From: JBMYQA01 sp049600855
GTDB lineage: Bacteria; Bacteroidota; Bacteroidia; Cytophagales; Flammeovirgaceae
DNA: 29,899 nucleotides
NCBI GenBank assembly: GCA_049600855.1
Contig: JBMYQA010000044.1
Location: 1 to 29,899 of the forward strand
Reading direction: 5' to 3'
In this document: piece after piece, positions 1 to 8,298 of the stretch
How the letters are laid out: each line of letters starts with the position of its first letter
Position numbering within the stretch: the first letter of the stretch is position 1
The notes under the pieces: model-generated
What the model was told of the DNA's origin: nothing
Seen by the model: the letters and a program-made list of their open reading frames with translations, nothing else
Database searches by the model: none
Position numbers and translations under genes: made by a program

Positions 1-68
1 CGGTGTGGAATAGAGTTGATATATAATATAACTTTTATGCTTGGATTTACAAATAAGACCTGTTTGCC

Positions 69-1100
69 CTATACTTTTTCAGCTTCCAGGTGTTGTTGCC
101 ATTTCCAGGCAGAGTCCATCATTTCTCGAATACCTAATTGGGGTTTCCAACCTAACAGTTTGAGGGCTTTTTCGCTATTGCTGTAAATTGCTTCTACATC
201 TCCTGCTCTTCTTGGGCCAATTTCATAGTTTAACTCCACTCCACTTACTTCAATAAATTCTTTCACCGCTTCTAAAACGGTAACGCCTTGCCCTGAACCA
301 ATATTGATGGTATCGTAATTTAATTCATTTTTCCCTTTTAGTAAAAATTGTAAGGCATTAATGTGTGCCAAAGCCAAATCAGTCACATGAATGTAGTCTC
401 GAATACAAGAACCGTCGCGCGTATTGTAATCATTTCCAAAAACGGTAAGCTTAGGAAAAATACCAACGGCAGTTTGGGTAATGTATGGAACTAGCGCTGT
501 TGGAGGGTTGATGGGATTTTCACCATTGAGTCCTGTAGCATCAGCACCAACGGGGTTGAAATAACGTAAAGCAATGATCTGAAGGTCATCGTTTACATTG
601 GCATAATCTTCGAGCACGCGTTCGCCCATTTGTTTGGTTGCTGCATAAGGCGATTCAGCATGGCCAAAGGGGGTAGTTTCATCAACAGGGAGTTGAGCCA
701 CATTGCCATAAATAGAGCAAGAAGATGAGAAAATGAAATGAGGTACACCAAATTCTTTACAACAACGCAATACATTGAATAACGCATTCATATTGTTGTG
801 GTAGTATTGCACGGGGTTAGCCACAGAATCAGGTACTGACTTTAAAGCAGCAAAGTGAATGATGCCTGAGATGTTCTCCTCTTTTCGGAATACTTCGCGA
901 GTAGCCGTTAAATCGCACAAATCAATTTGATGATTGACGATTTTTTTATGGGTAATCGCCTCGATATTTTTGATGGCCTCTGTGGATGAGTTGACACAGT
1001 TGTCAACAGAAACAACTTCCCAATTGGTTTGACGGATGATCTCAATTATAGTATGTGAGCCAATGTATCCTAGCCCTCCGGTAATAAGTATTTTGTCCAT
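69..1100 (-). CDS. galE: UDP-glucose 4-epimerase
   Basis: Extended short-chain dehydrogenase that interconverts UDP-glucose and UDP-galactose in the cytoplasm, feeding surface polysaccharide synthesis. From the start chosen here the protein has 343 residues, normal for GalE. It begins with the NAD-binding glycine motif GGLGYIGS at residues 8-15, has the SSCSIYG segment at 126-132, and the catalytic YxxxK as Y152/K156. The frame is open 15 codons further up (to 1145), but those residues have no family counterpart and the Rossmann strand begins immediately after MDKILITGG, so 1100 is the better start. It is divergent from a glycosyltransferase gene 61 bp away, which suits a shared role in envelope sugar metabolism. 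Function is sure at family level; epimerisation of N-acetylated sugars as well is possible. Confidence 0.95.
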   Translation of the reverse strand: MDKILITGGLGYIGSHTIIEIIRQTNWEVVSVDNCVNSSTEAIKNIEAITHKKIVNHQIDLCDLTATREVFRKEENISGIIHFAALKSVPDSVANPVQYYHNNMNALFNVLRCCKEFGVPHFIFSSSCSIYGNVAQLPVDETTPFGHAESPYAATKQMGERVLEDYANVNDDLQIIALRYFNPVGADATGLNGENPINPPTALVPYITQTAVGIFPKLTVFGNDYNTRDGSCIRDYIHVTDLALAHINALQFLLKGKNELNYDTINIGSGQGVTVLEAVKEFIEVSGVELNYEIGPRRAGDVEAIYSNSEKALKLLGWKPQLGIREMMDSAWKWQQHLEAEKV

Positions 1101-1161
1101 ATACGATGATTCGTTTACTTTGAATGTAAATTTACGTGAATTCAATTAATAAACCCTACCA

Positions 1162-2811
1162 ATGGATTTTAAACGTTTAGGGATCGTTTTGTTATTAGTG
1201 GCCATTGCCATTGCGCTGTTAGGCTGGAACCATGTGTTTGAATTGCGCTTTGAGGAACCCAGAAGGGCGATTGTGACTTGGGAAATGTTGCATTTTAAAG
1301 ATTTTTTGCGGCCCACTATCCAAGGGTGGTCTTATTACAACAAGCCTCCATTCTTCAATTTAGTGATGGGCGTGTTTTGTTGGTTATTGGGTTCTTTCGA
1401 TGAATGGGTAATTCGTTTGCCCTCTATTTTGTCATTGCTAGCTACAGGTTTTTTATTTTACCGCGTGAGTAAACCGTACATCGGGCAAGCGGCAGCATTA
1501 GGCATCGGGCTTTTGACACTTACTTCTTCGGAAATCTTTTTTCATTCTACCATTTATTCAGGTGAAATTGATTTATTCTTTTTATTTCTCACGACAAGTC
1601 AAGTGCTTGCGATTTTTGTATTTCAGCAAAAAGGGAACTACATTGCTTTATTTTTAACTTCTTATTTTATTGCTGCCTGTGGTGTATTAACCAAGGGCTT
1701 GCCCTCCATTGCTTTTCAAGGCATTACGATATTGGCTTGGCTAATTGCCTCAAAATCTTGGAAAAAGCTATTTCATTGGAGTCATTTTGTGGGGATAGCT
1801 CTGTTTGTATTGATGATTGGAGGATATTTTTACGCCTATTCATTTTATGACGATGCAGGAGCATTTGCTGCTAATTTGTTCAAAGAAGCCTCTCAAAGAA
1901 CCGCTACAGAAAACTCTTTTGGTCAGGTGCTTGCGGGTATTGCCAAATTTCCACTTACCGTTGCCTTTTTGTTGTTGCCTTGGTTGTTTTTAGTGGTGTA
2001 TTGTTTCCGTAAAGGCTTTTGGAATACGGTAAAAAACAATCCATTCCTACATTTCAGTGTAGTATTTATTTTGGCTAATATCATTTTATATTGGTTATCA
2101 CCAGGAGTGAAAAGGCGGTATTTGTTTATGTTTATTCCTTTCCTGTTTGGAATCATTGCACACTTTTTCGTCAAATTTCACACAGAACGAACCAAGTTGA
2201 GTAACATCGTTGATGGCATCTGGACATTTTTTATATGCCTCATCAGCCTTGCTTTTTTAGCTTTTCCATTTATACCTGTTACCGCTGATGTGAGTGGCGT
2301 TTGGATGTGGTCTATCCTCTTTTTTCTATTAGCAGTGGGTATCGTATATACTTATTTAAAGCAAAAAAATCGTTTAGTGAGGTTATTATTCGTAGTAGGC
2401 ATCGTGGTTTTAGCTCGATTTGGCTTCAATGTCATTTTTATGCCAGGGCAAGCAGCTAAATCAGATTCCATGATTTATAGAGGACTGACGGAAGAAGTTT
2501 TAGCCATTACTCAACAAGCGGAAATTCATTTTGGAGATGATGTGATTAATTATGAGAAAAACATCAGCTTTGGACCTTGGCATGTCGGGAGTTATTCTTT
2601 AAAACGTCCGCCATTTTTTAATTACCAAATTCCGTATTACCTCAGCAAAGCGAATGGGCATGTGATGCAATTTGACGAAGAGATTCAAGCAGATGTGTTT
2701 TACATCTTACCCAAAGCAAAAGCTGAACGGCTAGAGATGAATGTGTATAAGGAGTTTTATCCTTCCAAACATAAAGATCGGCTATGGGCATTGGCGAAAA
2801 AAGAACAGTAA
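1162..2811 (+). CDS. ArnT/PMT-like family 39 glycosyltransferase, polytopic membrane protein
   Basis: 549-residue integral membrane protein of the GT-C class, expected to move a sugar from a lipid-linked donor to lipid A, a protein or another envelope acceptor on the periplasmic face. The first hydrophobic helix (about residues 6-22) is followed by a loop holding the acidic/basic EEPRRA motif (about 31-36) and then the YNKPP motif (about 60), both typical of the first periplasmic loop of ArnT and PMT_2 proteins. About ten more hydrophobic helices follow up to roughly residue 430, then a soluble tail of about 120 residues. The gene is divergent from galE and convergent with the DUF2721-like gene, with 11 bp between stops. 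The acceptor cannot be read from sequence; ArnT (aminoarabinose to lipid A) is only one option and no arn neighbours are present. Confidence 0.85.
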   Translation: MDFKRLGIVLLLVAIAIALLGWNHVFELRFEEPRRAIVTWEMLHFKDFLRPTIQGWSYYNKPPFFNLVMGVFCWLLGSFDEWVIRLPSILSLLATGFLFYRVSKPYIGQAAALGIGLLTLTSSEIFFHSTIYSGEIDLFFLFLTTSQVLAIFVFQQKGNYIALFLTSYFIAACGVLTKGLPSIAFQGITILAWLIASKSWKKLFHWSHFVGIALFVLMIGGYFYAYSFYDDAGAFAANLFKEASQRTATENSFGQVLAGIAKFPLTVAFLLLPWLFLVVYCFRKGFWNTVKNNPFLHFSVVFILANIILYWLSPGVKRRYLFMFIPFLFGIIAHFFVKFHTERTKLSNIVDGIWTFFICLISLAFLAFPFIPVTADVSGVWMWSILFFLLAVGIVYTYLKQKNRLVRLLFVVGIVVLARFGFNVIFMPGQAAKSDSMIYRGLTEEVLAITQQAEIHFGDDVINYEKNISFGPWHVGSYSLKRPPFFNYQIPYYLSKANGHVMQFDEEIQADVFYILPKAKAERLEMNVYKEFYPSKHKDRLWALAKKEQ

Positions 2812-2822
2812 AGACTAAAGAG

Positions 2823-3218
2823 TTATGTCATGCATTTGGATTCAATCACCTGTCGGGTAATGATGGATTCTACGATTAATTGAATCGAAGCATACACCAT
2901 GCAGAGTACACCTAAGCAAATACTGATCATTAATGACCAATACGAAAAATGGGGAATGTGTTCGCCTAGTCCACCAAATAAGGCTCCTAAAGAAAAGCAA
3001 GCAACGGCAACATAAAGGCTTACAAGTGCATTATTGAAGAGTCTTGATCTCTTCATCTGTTTTTGAAATAGCTTAGCTGAACCTTCGTCTTCTTGTTTGA
3101 GCATGCTATTGATTTCGGTGCTTAAGGCCGAAAATCGTGCAGAGGTGGACATAATGATGAGTCCAACTGCAGGAATAAATGTAAGCGGGACAATCCAAGA
3201 TCCGATTTCTTGCATCAT
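2823..3218 (-). CDS. DUF2721-like small membrane protein
   Basis: 131-residue protein with three predicted membrane helices: about residues 9-25 (opening IVPLTFIPAVGLIIMS), 64-83, and 93-115. Between helices 1 and 2 lies a charged segment with KLFQKQMKRSRLFNNAL, matching the layout of DUF2721 proteins (helix, nucleus with SxRFxxL, basic stretch, two helices). The molecular role of that family is unknown. The gene lies just downstream of the tonB terminator on the same strand, so it is either separately transcribed or reached by read-through. Two adjacent ATG codons are possible starts; the first is given. Family assignment is from pattern memory and is moderate. Confidence 0.6.
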   Translation of the reverse strand: MMQEIGSWIVPLTFIPAVGLIIMSTSARFSALSTEINSMLKQEDEGSAKLFQKQMKRSRLFNNALVSLYVAVACFSLGALFGGLGEHIPHFSYWSLMISICLGVLCMVYASIQLIVESIITRQVIESKCMT

Positions 3219-3252
3219 GAATTTATAGGGATGAGGTAAAGGAATACTTCAT

Positions 3253-3285
3253 AAAAAAGGGAACTACTTTTGTCAAGTAATTCCC
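3253..3285 (-). terminator. Rho-independent terminator of the tonB operon
   Basis: Read on the minus strand: a nine-base arm GGGAATTAC, a nine-base loop, a nine-base arm GTAGTTCCC (one mismatch in the stem), then six T residues. It begins 37 bp past the tonB stop codon, where the leftward HU-SPOR/exbB/exbD/tonB transcript should end. Confidence 0.75.
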
Positions 3286-3321
3286 TCTAATATACAAATC
3301 CTTAGCAAATTCAGTTCAATA

Positions 3322-4215
3322 TCATTTACTCGTTAAGATAAAGGTGATGGAGCCATAAGTAAAGTTGGCAACTCTTCCTGTATTGTCTTTGGGTGTAAAG
3401 TACATTTTATTTTCTACATACTGACGGTATACTTCAGCAACAGCAGCCGATACCGTTCGTCCACTGCCAATGGAAGCGGAAATTACCGTTCCTTCATCAT
3501 CAATTTTGAATTTGATGGTTACTTTGCCCGTTTCAGTAGAACCGTCATTTACAGCAGGGGGTTCACCCCATTTCCAGCCATCTAAGTTTAATGATGCCCC
3601 ACCGCCACTGCCGCCACCAATTAATGCATCCGCATTTACATTACCCTCTTTTTTACCCGCATCGCCAATTTCATCTTTTTTATTGCCTTGGTTATTGGTG
3701 ATATCCGAATCTGCCTTACCTGTATTATCAGCATCGGAACCTTTGGGTTTCGCTTCTTCTTTCGGCTTTTCCTTTTTGGGTTTCTCCTCTTCCTTTTTAG
3801 GCACTTCTACGGCCTCTTCTGCCTCATCAGTCACAGGAGTTAAATCTTCTACAGGATCCGTTTTAACCGGTTCAACCTCTTCTTTCACTGGCTCAGGAAT
3901 AGGATCAGGCTTGGTGTTTTCTACTTTATCAGTAGGTTTAGGGTTGGGCTTCGCTTTTTCTAAGCTCTCGCTTACATTAGGCTTGGTTTTATTCTGAATA
4001 TTTCCCGATCCTTCTGTACCTTCCAAACCAAAGTTCACTTCAATTCCATATTTAGGTAAAGGAGGATCTGGCGGAACCCACGCCATTGTCACGAGGAAAA
4101 ATAGTAAGACAATCCCGTGAAATACCACGGTAATGATGATACCTGTTCTCCTACTGTTTTTTTCTTGGCTATCTTGTTTTTGCTCAAATTTTTCATCTAG
4201 TATGTCCATAGCCAT
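3322..4215 (-). CDS. tonB: TonB-type energy transducer
   Basis: 297-residue inner-membrane anchored protein that carries proton-motive energy from ExbB/ExbD to TonB-dependent outer-membrane receptors. A short cytoplasmic N-terminus is followed by a membrane helix at about residues 25-46 (GIIITVVFHGIVLLFF) containing the conserved His, then a long Pro/Glu/Lys-rich periplasmic spacer (about 70-200, with many KPK, EPV and PKEE runs), a short Gly-rich segment, and a C-terminal domain of about 75 residues with TGKVTIKFKIDDEGTV, the beta-strand pattern of TonB-C. It is 20 bp downstream of exbD. Start could be the first or the third codon (both Met). Several tonB paralogues are usual in this phylum, so this is not necessarily the principal one. 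Confidence 0.88.
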   Translation of the reverse strand: MAMDILDEKFEQKQDSQEKNSRRTGIIITVVFHGIVLLFFLVTMAWVPPDPPLPKYGIEVNFGLEGTEGSGNIQNKTKPNVSESLEKAKPNPKPTDKVENTKPDPIPEPVKEEVEPVKTDPVEDLTPVTDEAEEAVEVPKKEEEKPKKEKPKEEAKPKGSDADNTGKADSDITNNQGNKKDEIGDAGKKEGNVNADALIGGGSGGGASLNLDGWKWGEPPAVNDGSTETGKVTIKFKIDDEGTVISASIGSGRTVSAAVAEVYRQYVENKMYFTPKDNTGRVANFTYGSITFILTSK

Positions 4216-4234
4216 CGGTTTTTGATGAATATTA

Positions 4235-4627
4235 TTATTCTGGTCTAACTGAAATCACGGTTTTGGCTTTCAATTTAGCTGCAATTCCCGCGATATTTAC
4301 TAAGTATTGTGTGGGTGCATCTTTATCAATCGAAATCACCACCGTTCCATTTTCGGTACCATGCAGTAAAGAAGCAAGTTCATCTTCCACAAAACTTAGC
4401 GGCATTTTTCCTTCGTTGACAAAATACTCGCCATCTGCGGTAATGCCGACATTAATTTTAGGAAGCACTTTATTTGCTGCTTTACTTGTTGGGGTGGAAA
4501 TGGGTAAACCTGAAGGAGTTACAAATGTTGAGGTCAGCATGAAAAATATGAGCAATAAAAAGATCATATCTGTCATGGATGACATGTTAAAATTGGGGTC
4601 AACTTTATTATCCTGCTTAATTGCCAT
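4235..4627 (-). CDS. exbD: ExbD/TolR biopolymer transport protein
   Basis: 130 residues. A short cytoplasmic N-terminus leads into one membrane helix (about residues 21-36, MIFLLLIFFMLTSTFV) preceded by Asp20, the proton-carrying acidic residue of ExbD/TolR proteins. The rest is a periplasmic domain ending in the usual beta strand (KTVISVRP). With ExbB it forms the proton channel that drives TonB. Many Bacteroidota operons carry two exbD copies in a row; only one is seen here, with a 128-bp gap before exbB and no second copy in that gap. Confidence 0.9.
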   Translation of the reverse strand: MAIKQDNKVDPNFNMSSMTDMIFLLLIFFMLTSTFVTPSGLPISTPTSKAANKVLPKINVGITADGEYFVNEGKMPLSFVEDELASLLHGTENGTVVISIDKDAPTQYLVNIAGIAAKLKAKTVISVRPE

Positions 4628-4755
4628 AGTATTGTTGGTTTCGACCTTTTATTGATTACCCACCTACTTTAGAGATGTTGAGAAACGGCTGTTTCCATAA
4701 ATAAAAGGCCTTGTTAAAGAATTATTTTAATGGGTATAGCAATTTACTTCACGCA

Positions 4756-5445
4756 TTAATTTGGCTTTTGTAATAAGTCAATAAACTCGATGGAAGTCAC
4801 TTCCATGCGGTGTACCACGTCTGAAATCTGACGCACCAAATAGTTATAAGCCACATAAGCAATAATTCCTACAAACAAGCCACCCGCAGTGGTAATCATT
4901 GCTTCATAAATTCCTGATGCCAATAGTTTCGGGCTTACCGCTCCTTCTTCTTGAGCAATGGCAATAAACGCTTTAATCATACCCAATACTGTTCCAAAGA
5001 AACCAATCATTGGAGCAGCACCTGAGATGGTTCCCAGAATAGAGATGTTTTTCTCTAAGCGATACAGTTCAAGTTTACCTGTATTTTCAATGGCTACCTC
5101 AATATTTTTTAAGGAAGAACCAATATGTTCAAGTCCTTGGATTAACATTTTTGCCATAGGTGTGCCGTTTTGCAAGCAAACCCCTTTCGCTCGCTCAATA
5201 TCGCCATCCAATACCGCAGCTTTCACTTTTTCCAGCAAAAACTCTGGCGCGATTTGCGCTTTTTTAATGAGCGACATGCGTTCTACAAACACGTAGATCG
5301 CTATGATGGAGAGTACCCCAAGGATGATCATGACCCAACCACCTTCAGCAACCAAATCGAGAATTGGTACGCTATCTTGCGCAGCAGTTGAAAGTCCAGT
5401 ACTTACACTATCAGGGTTTATTTGTAATAAAATGGATAAGAACAT
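4756..5445 (-). CDS. exbB: ExbB/TolQ/MotA-family proton channel protein
   Basis: 229-residue inner-membrane protein. A periplasmic N-terminus of about 34 residues precedes membrane helix 1 (about 35-57, GGWVMIILGVLSIIAIYVFV). A cytoplasmic domain follows, then helices 2 and 3 at about 135-160 and 175-200, carrying the family signature (ISGAAPMIGFFGTVLGMI, then an AMITTAGGLFVGI segment with its conserved Thr). It forms the pentameric channel around ExbD. Order in the operon is HU-SPOR protein (53 bp upstream), exbB, exbD, tonB. The exbB-first order and the tonB downstream favour an ExbB rather than a TolQ role. Confidence 0.9.
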   Translation of the reverse strand: MFLSILLQINPDSVSTGLSTAAQDSVPILDLVAEGGWVMIILGVLSIIAIYVFVERMSLIKKAQIAPEFLLEKVKAAVLDGDIERAKGVCLQNGTPMAKMLIQGLEHIGSSLKNIEVAIENTGKLELYRLEKNISILGTISGAAPMIGFFGTVLGMIKAFIAIAQEEGAVSPKLLASGIYEAMITTAGGLFVGIIAYVAYNYLVRQISDVVHRMEVTSIEFIDLLQKPN

Positions 5446-5498
5446 AGTTGCTATGGATTAATTGATTTAGAGGTCAATCTAGTTCGTTCAAAAGTTGA

Positions 5499-6533
5499 TT
5501 AATTTGCTAACACCCAAGCTCCAGGGAAATCTTTACCAATTTTTTTAGCCTTTTCTAAAGCATCATTTCTTGAGGTATAGTCTTCTACTGAAACCCGTAT
5601 TTTATTGTTCATTTTTAAAATTTTTGCATCTGAGTACCCCACACGCTTGCACCTGTTTACGGCTTTTTGTGCGGCGTTATCGTTCGTAAAACTACCAATG
5701 ATGATATAAAACCGTGCCGTATTTGAAGTTACCACGGTTGTTTTATTGTCATCTGGTGTTTTTGTATTCGTGTTTGAATCTGTTTTATCAGGATTGGCCG
5801 TACCATCTGTTTTAGCATTAGCGGTATCATCACCCTTGCCATCCGATTTATCTGTATCGTTACCATCAACGGTAGTTGTATTATCCGTATCGTTTTTCGT
5901 ATTATCGGTAAGATTAGTATTGTCATCTTTTTTAGGAGGAACGACTACGCCTGAATCATCTGATGAAAAATAAGAACTGATGGTTTGGTAGGCTTCTTTA
6001 TCTACTAAAAAGTAGACCAACACAATGGAGATAATAATGAGTGGGATTAGAATTGCTTTTAGCAACAGTTTATCGCCACTACCTGGCATAGGAGTATCAT
6101 CGGTAATGGGCACAGGGACCAACGGACGCGCATTAATTTTGGGCAAGCCAAAACTATCGCTCCCCATATTTGAGCTATCATTTGAAACAAACTCTAAACC
6201 ATAACTTCCTTGTTGGAAATGTCCCATAGCGCCTAAACCTGCTTTTTCAGCATTTTCTACAGTATTTTTAATGCCTTTCACAAAGGCTTCAATCTCAAGT
6301 TCAGCATCCGTTTCGCTAAATTGTCCTGAAGCAACTAAGTAATCTTGTAAAGAATAACCTGCCAAATCAGTGGTATCTTCACTAAACATGATTTTAGCGC
6401 GTGGCGGAGCAATAACGCCTCCTGCTTCTGTGAGTTCGGCACTGGCTTGTGCGGTGGTGAATGTTCCTAAATTTGGCACTACAACCTTTCCAGTGGCATT
6501 TAGCAAGCTTTTTATGTTTGTTTCTATTTTCAT
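5499..6533 (-). CDS. HU-like N-terminal, single-pass membrane, SPOR C-terminal protein
   Basis: 344 residues with three parts. Residues 1-115 resemble the HU/CCDC81-like domain seen in Bacteroidota (KSLLNATGKVVVPNLGTFTT, then PPRAKIMF at 43-50). A membrane helix lies at about 156-177 (LLKAILIPLIIISIVLVYFL). A long Asp/Thr/Asn-rich linker (about 185-265) leads to a C-terminal SPOR domain (about 272-344, from RFYIIIGSF), which binds denuded peptidoglycan glycan strands. The predicted topology puts the HU-like part in the cytoplasm and SPOR in the periplasm. It starts the exbB-exbD-tonB operon, which suggests it ties that complex or the division site to the cell wall. The biochemical role of this domain combination is not known to me. 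Confidence 0.8.
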   Translation of the reverse strand: MKIETNIKSLLNATGKVVVPNLGTFTTAQASAELTEAGGVIAPPRAKIMFSEDTTDLAGYSLQDYLVASGQFSETDAELEIEAFVKGIKNTVENAEKAGLGAMGHFQQGSYGLEFVSNDSSNMGSDSFGLPKINARPLVPVPITDDTPMPGSGDKLLLKAILIPLIIISIVLVYFLVDKEAYQTISSYFSSDDSGVVVPPKKDDNTNLTDNTKNDTDNTTTVDGNDTDKSDGKGDDTANAKTDGTANPDKTDSNTNTKTPDDNKTTVVTSNTARFYIIIGSFTNDNAAQKAVNRCKRVGYSDAKILKMNNKIRVSVEDYTSRNDALEKAKKIGKDFPGAWVLAN

Positions 6534-6926
6534 TCCTTAATGGTGAAATACTAAAATGTGACTATCTCATTTGAAATAGTAAGAAAAGTCTCAAGCCTAA
6601 AATAGTACTTTTTAGTGAATTACAGAAGTTCCCAGCAATTCTCACATTTTAAATTGGGGATTTCATTCAAGTTGAATTCTATTGAAATTAGTGATGGATT
6701 CAAAGCTTTTTTTCATAGAATCTGCGGCAATTAGTTGAAAGGTTGCCATCATTGAGAAAGTACGTGCCTTAAATGTGGAATAACACCAACGTCGACTTTT
6801 TATGAATTTGATCGTCAACTTATATGAAGGCTAATGGTTGGACAATTAACTTATGAAGTTTATGAAAAGCTATACTATTGATGTTTTTTATAACTGTTTT
6901 GAATACCTCGTGAGTTACTGGCTAGC
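6534..6926. other. 393-bp gap without a recognisable gene
   Basis: Lies between the orphan toxin-tip gene and the HU-SPOR gene, both read leftward, so it should carry the promoter of the tonB operon. I see no convincing reading frame, terminator or full TAnnTTTG/TTG promoter on the minus strand. Around 6800-6870 there is a loose set of TTATGAA-like words, too weak to call a repeat. No third immunity gene follows the orphan cassette. Confidence 0.5.
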
Positions 6927-7829
6927 TTAAGCGTAAAGTTTTTCTTTTTGAAAGTTGACTTTAAAACCCTGCTGGTTACTGATATCAATATAGTTTTGGA
7001 TGTGTTCGTAGTCTTGATTACCCAATGGAAGTTGTAAAATTCGTTGTCCATCTACGATCTTTCCATTCAAGTTTAGGTATCGGGATGAAACGATTTTTAT
7101 TCCAATGGGAATTTTACTTTTAAGCTGATTTATAGCTTTTTGAAATAATTCTAGTTTGACATCTTTGAGATGAACAGCCCATCTAGTGATTAGTAGCGCA
7201 GGCTTACCATGCATAGCTGGGTTATAACCATCTAAAATCGCTCCATTTTCCAGTTTAAGATGAGTATAACAATCCCAACCACCTCGAATTGCTTGGATAC
7301 TGAATTGGCGTTTTCGATGGGGAATTGCTCCCACTAAAGCATATTTCCAAGCAATTCGATCTTTGGGAGGTGTTCCAAAGGCAGTTTGGCGATAGCCGAT
7401 GTATTCCATCTCATGAATGGGATTGCTTAATGCTGCCTGCTCATTGAGCAAGGTGAAATATTGGTCGATTACCCCTTGAGGATGGGGGCTTTCCCGTAAA
7501 AATTGCTCAATGTAAAGGCTGTTGTAGCCATTTTGCGCCAACGCAAATCCAATTAGTTTTAAATAGTGTTTCTCTTCAGCCAAATGCCCAAGTCCCACAT
7601 TTTTTAAAACCTTCCAACTATCTATCCATTCAGGTTGCCGCTCTAGGAATTCTCTAAAATGTACATTTGCCCAACTATTTTTAAAAGCTGTTTGCAAATC
7701 AGGCTTTTGCAAGCGATTCAGTAAATGTTGTTGAAGTAAGCCTTTTTGTACCAAATCGGAAATATACAACTTACGCATTGCTGGGTTTTTAGGACTTTTA
7801 TCCAAGAAACTTTCTGAATTGTAGAGCAT
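6927..7829 (-). CDS. Orphan toxin-tip cassette: one spacer repeat plus C-terminal domain
   Basis: 300 residues, no signal peptide. Residues about 18-164 match repeat 4 of the 1804-residue protein encoded upstream: both hold an LYI/IYI start (residue 21 here), a later PEWIDSWKVLKNVGLGHLA segment matching PEYIDTWHIFADAGLHQLG, and the R-x-x-W motif DRIAWKYA at 157-164 matching DRVAWQDY. The remaining 136 residues match the C-terminal domain of the large protein weakly but in register: NLNGKIVDGQRILQLP here against NILEGKRLRGTRYLEVP there, each followed by a GFK-containing end. It therefore looks like an orphan CT module of a polymorphic toxin, with its own ATG. Hand-counted GC in a 120-base sample is 42%, against 28% in a sample of the large gene, suggesting separate histories. 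Enzymatic activity unknown. Confidence 0.65.
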   Translation of the reverse strand: MLYNSESFLDKSPKNPAMRKLYISDLVQKGLLQQHLLNRLQKPDLQTAFKNSWANVHFREFLERQPEWIDSWKVLKNVGLGHLAEEKHYLKLIGFALAQNGYNSLYIEQFLRESPHPQGVIDQYFTLLNEQAALSNPIHEMEYIGYRQTAFGTPPKDRIAWKYALVGAIPHRKRQFSIQAIRGGWDCYTHLKLENGAILDGYNPAMHGKPALLITRWAVHLKDVKLELFQKAINQLKSKIPIGIKIVSSRYLNLNGKIVDGQRILQLPLGNQDYEHIQNYIDISNQQGFKVNFQKEKLYA

Positions 7830-7866
7830 GGTTTTACAGGTTAGTGCGGTTATCTAAAGGCAAGAA

Positions 7867-8298
7867 TTATTCCTTTATTAAAGGCAATAACCGATCTCGG
7901 ATGTCTGCGTAGATGAACACACTTTCTTTAAGAATTCCTGCTAATTCCTCATAGTTGTTGAAGCGGGGAGGAGGAATTGTTACCTTTTTTAGACGTTTAC
8001 TTAAATAGCTAAAAGACCCTCCTTCATAACTGTCTTCTATAAGTACATTTAATTCTAATTCTACAACTCCATCAAAAGCGGTGAAGCTCATATCAATCAA
8101 TTTACTTGAATCCATTATCTCATAAATATCAGTAGCTGGATTAAAGGTAACTGAGTAACCAAATGAGCTTATGATTTCTTGAACTTTTTGAGCATCTGGA
8201 TCATCAAAAAGGTTACTTTGAGGATACTTATTGCTTAAGGCATTATAACGATTTACAAAATCGATTTCAATTAATGCTTTTTTGAGCAATTTGTTCAT
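7867..8298 (-). CDS. Second paralogous small protein, likely immunity protein
   Basis: 143 residues, soluble, no signal peptide. The first 21 residues are identical to the preceding gene's product except at position 8 (Ala for Val), and the ends also match (PPPRF near residue 107, then IRDRLLPLI against IRDRLVPLL). The middle, about residues 22-90, has diverged strongly, keeping only a GYxxTF pattern and the GGxFxYLSK segment. Its start overlaps the stop of the upstream paralogue by ATGA, implying translational coupling. Position directly behind a polymorphic-toxin-like gene and just before an orphan tip suggests it neutralises one of the two tips. The family is not one I can name. Confidence 0.6.
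   Translation of the reverse strand: MNKLLKKALIEIDFVNRYNALSNKYPQSNLFDDPDAQKVQEIISSFGYSVTFNPATDIYEIMDSSKLIDMSFTAFDGVVELELNVLIEDSYEGGSFSYLSKRLKKVTIPPPRFNNYEELAGILKESVFIYADIRDRLLPLIKE

Noticed and set aside
1101..1145. Longer galE start at 1145
   Set aside because: The extra 15 residues precede the Rossmann strand, which begins directly at the second Met, and they fill the short divergent promoter gap.
3470..3997. Long plus-strand reading frame of 175 codons opposite tonB
   Set aside because: It is the antisense of the Pro/Lys/Glu-rich spacer of TonB; its Ser/Gly/Phe-rich composition is what that spacer gives when read backwards, and it has no domain.
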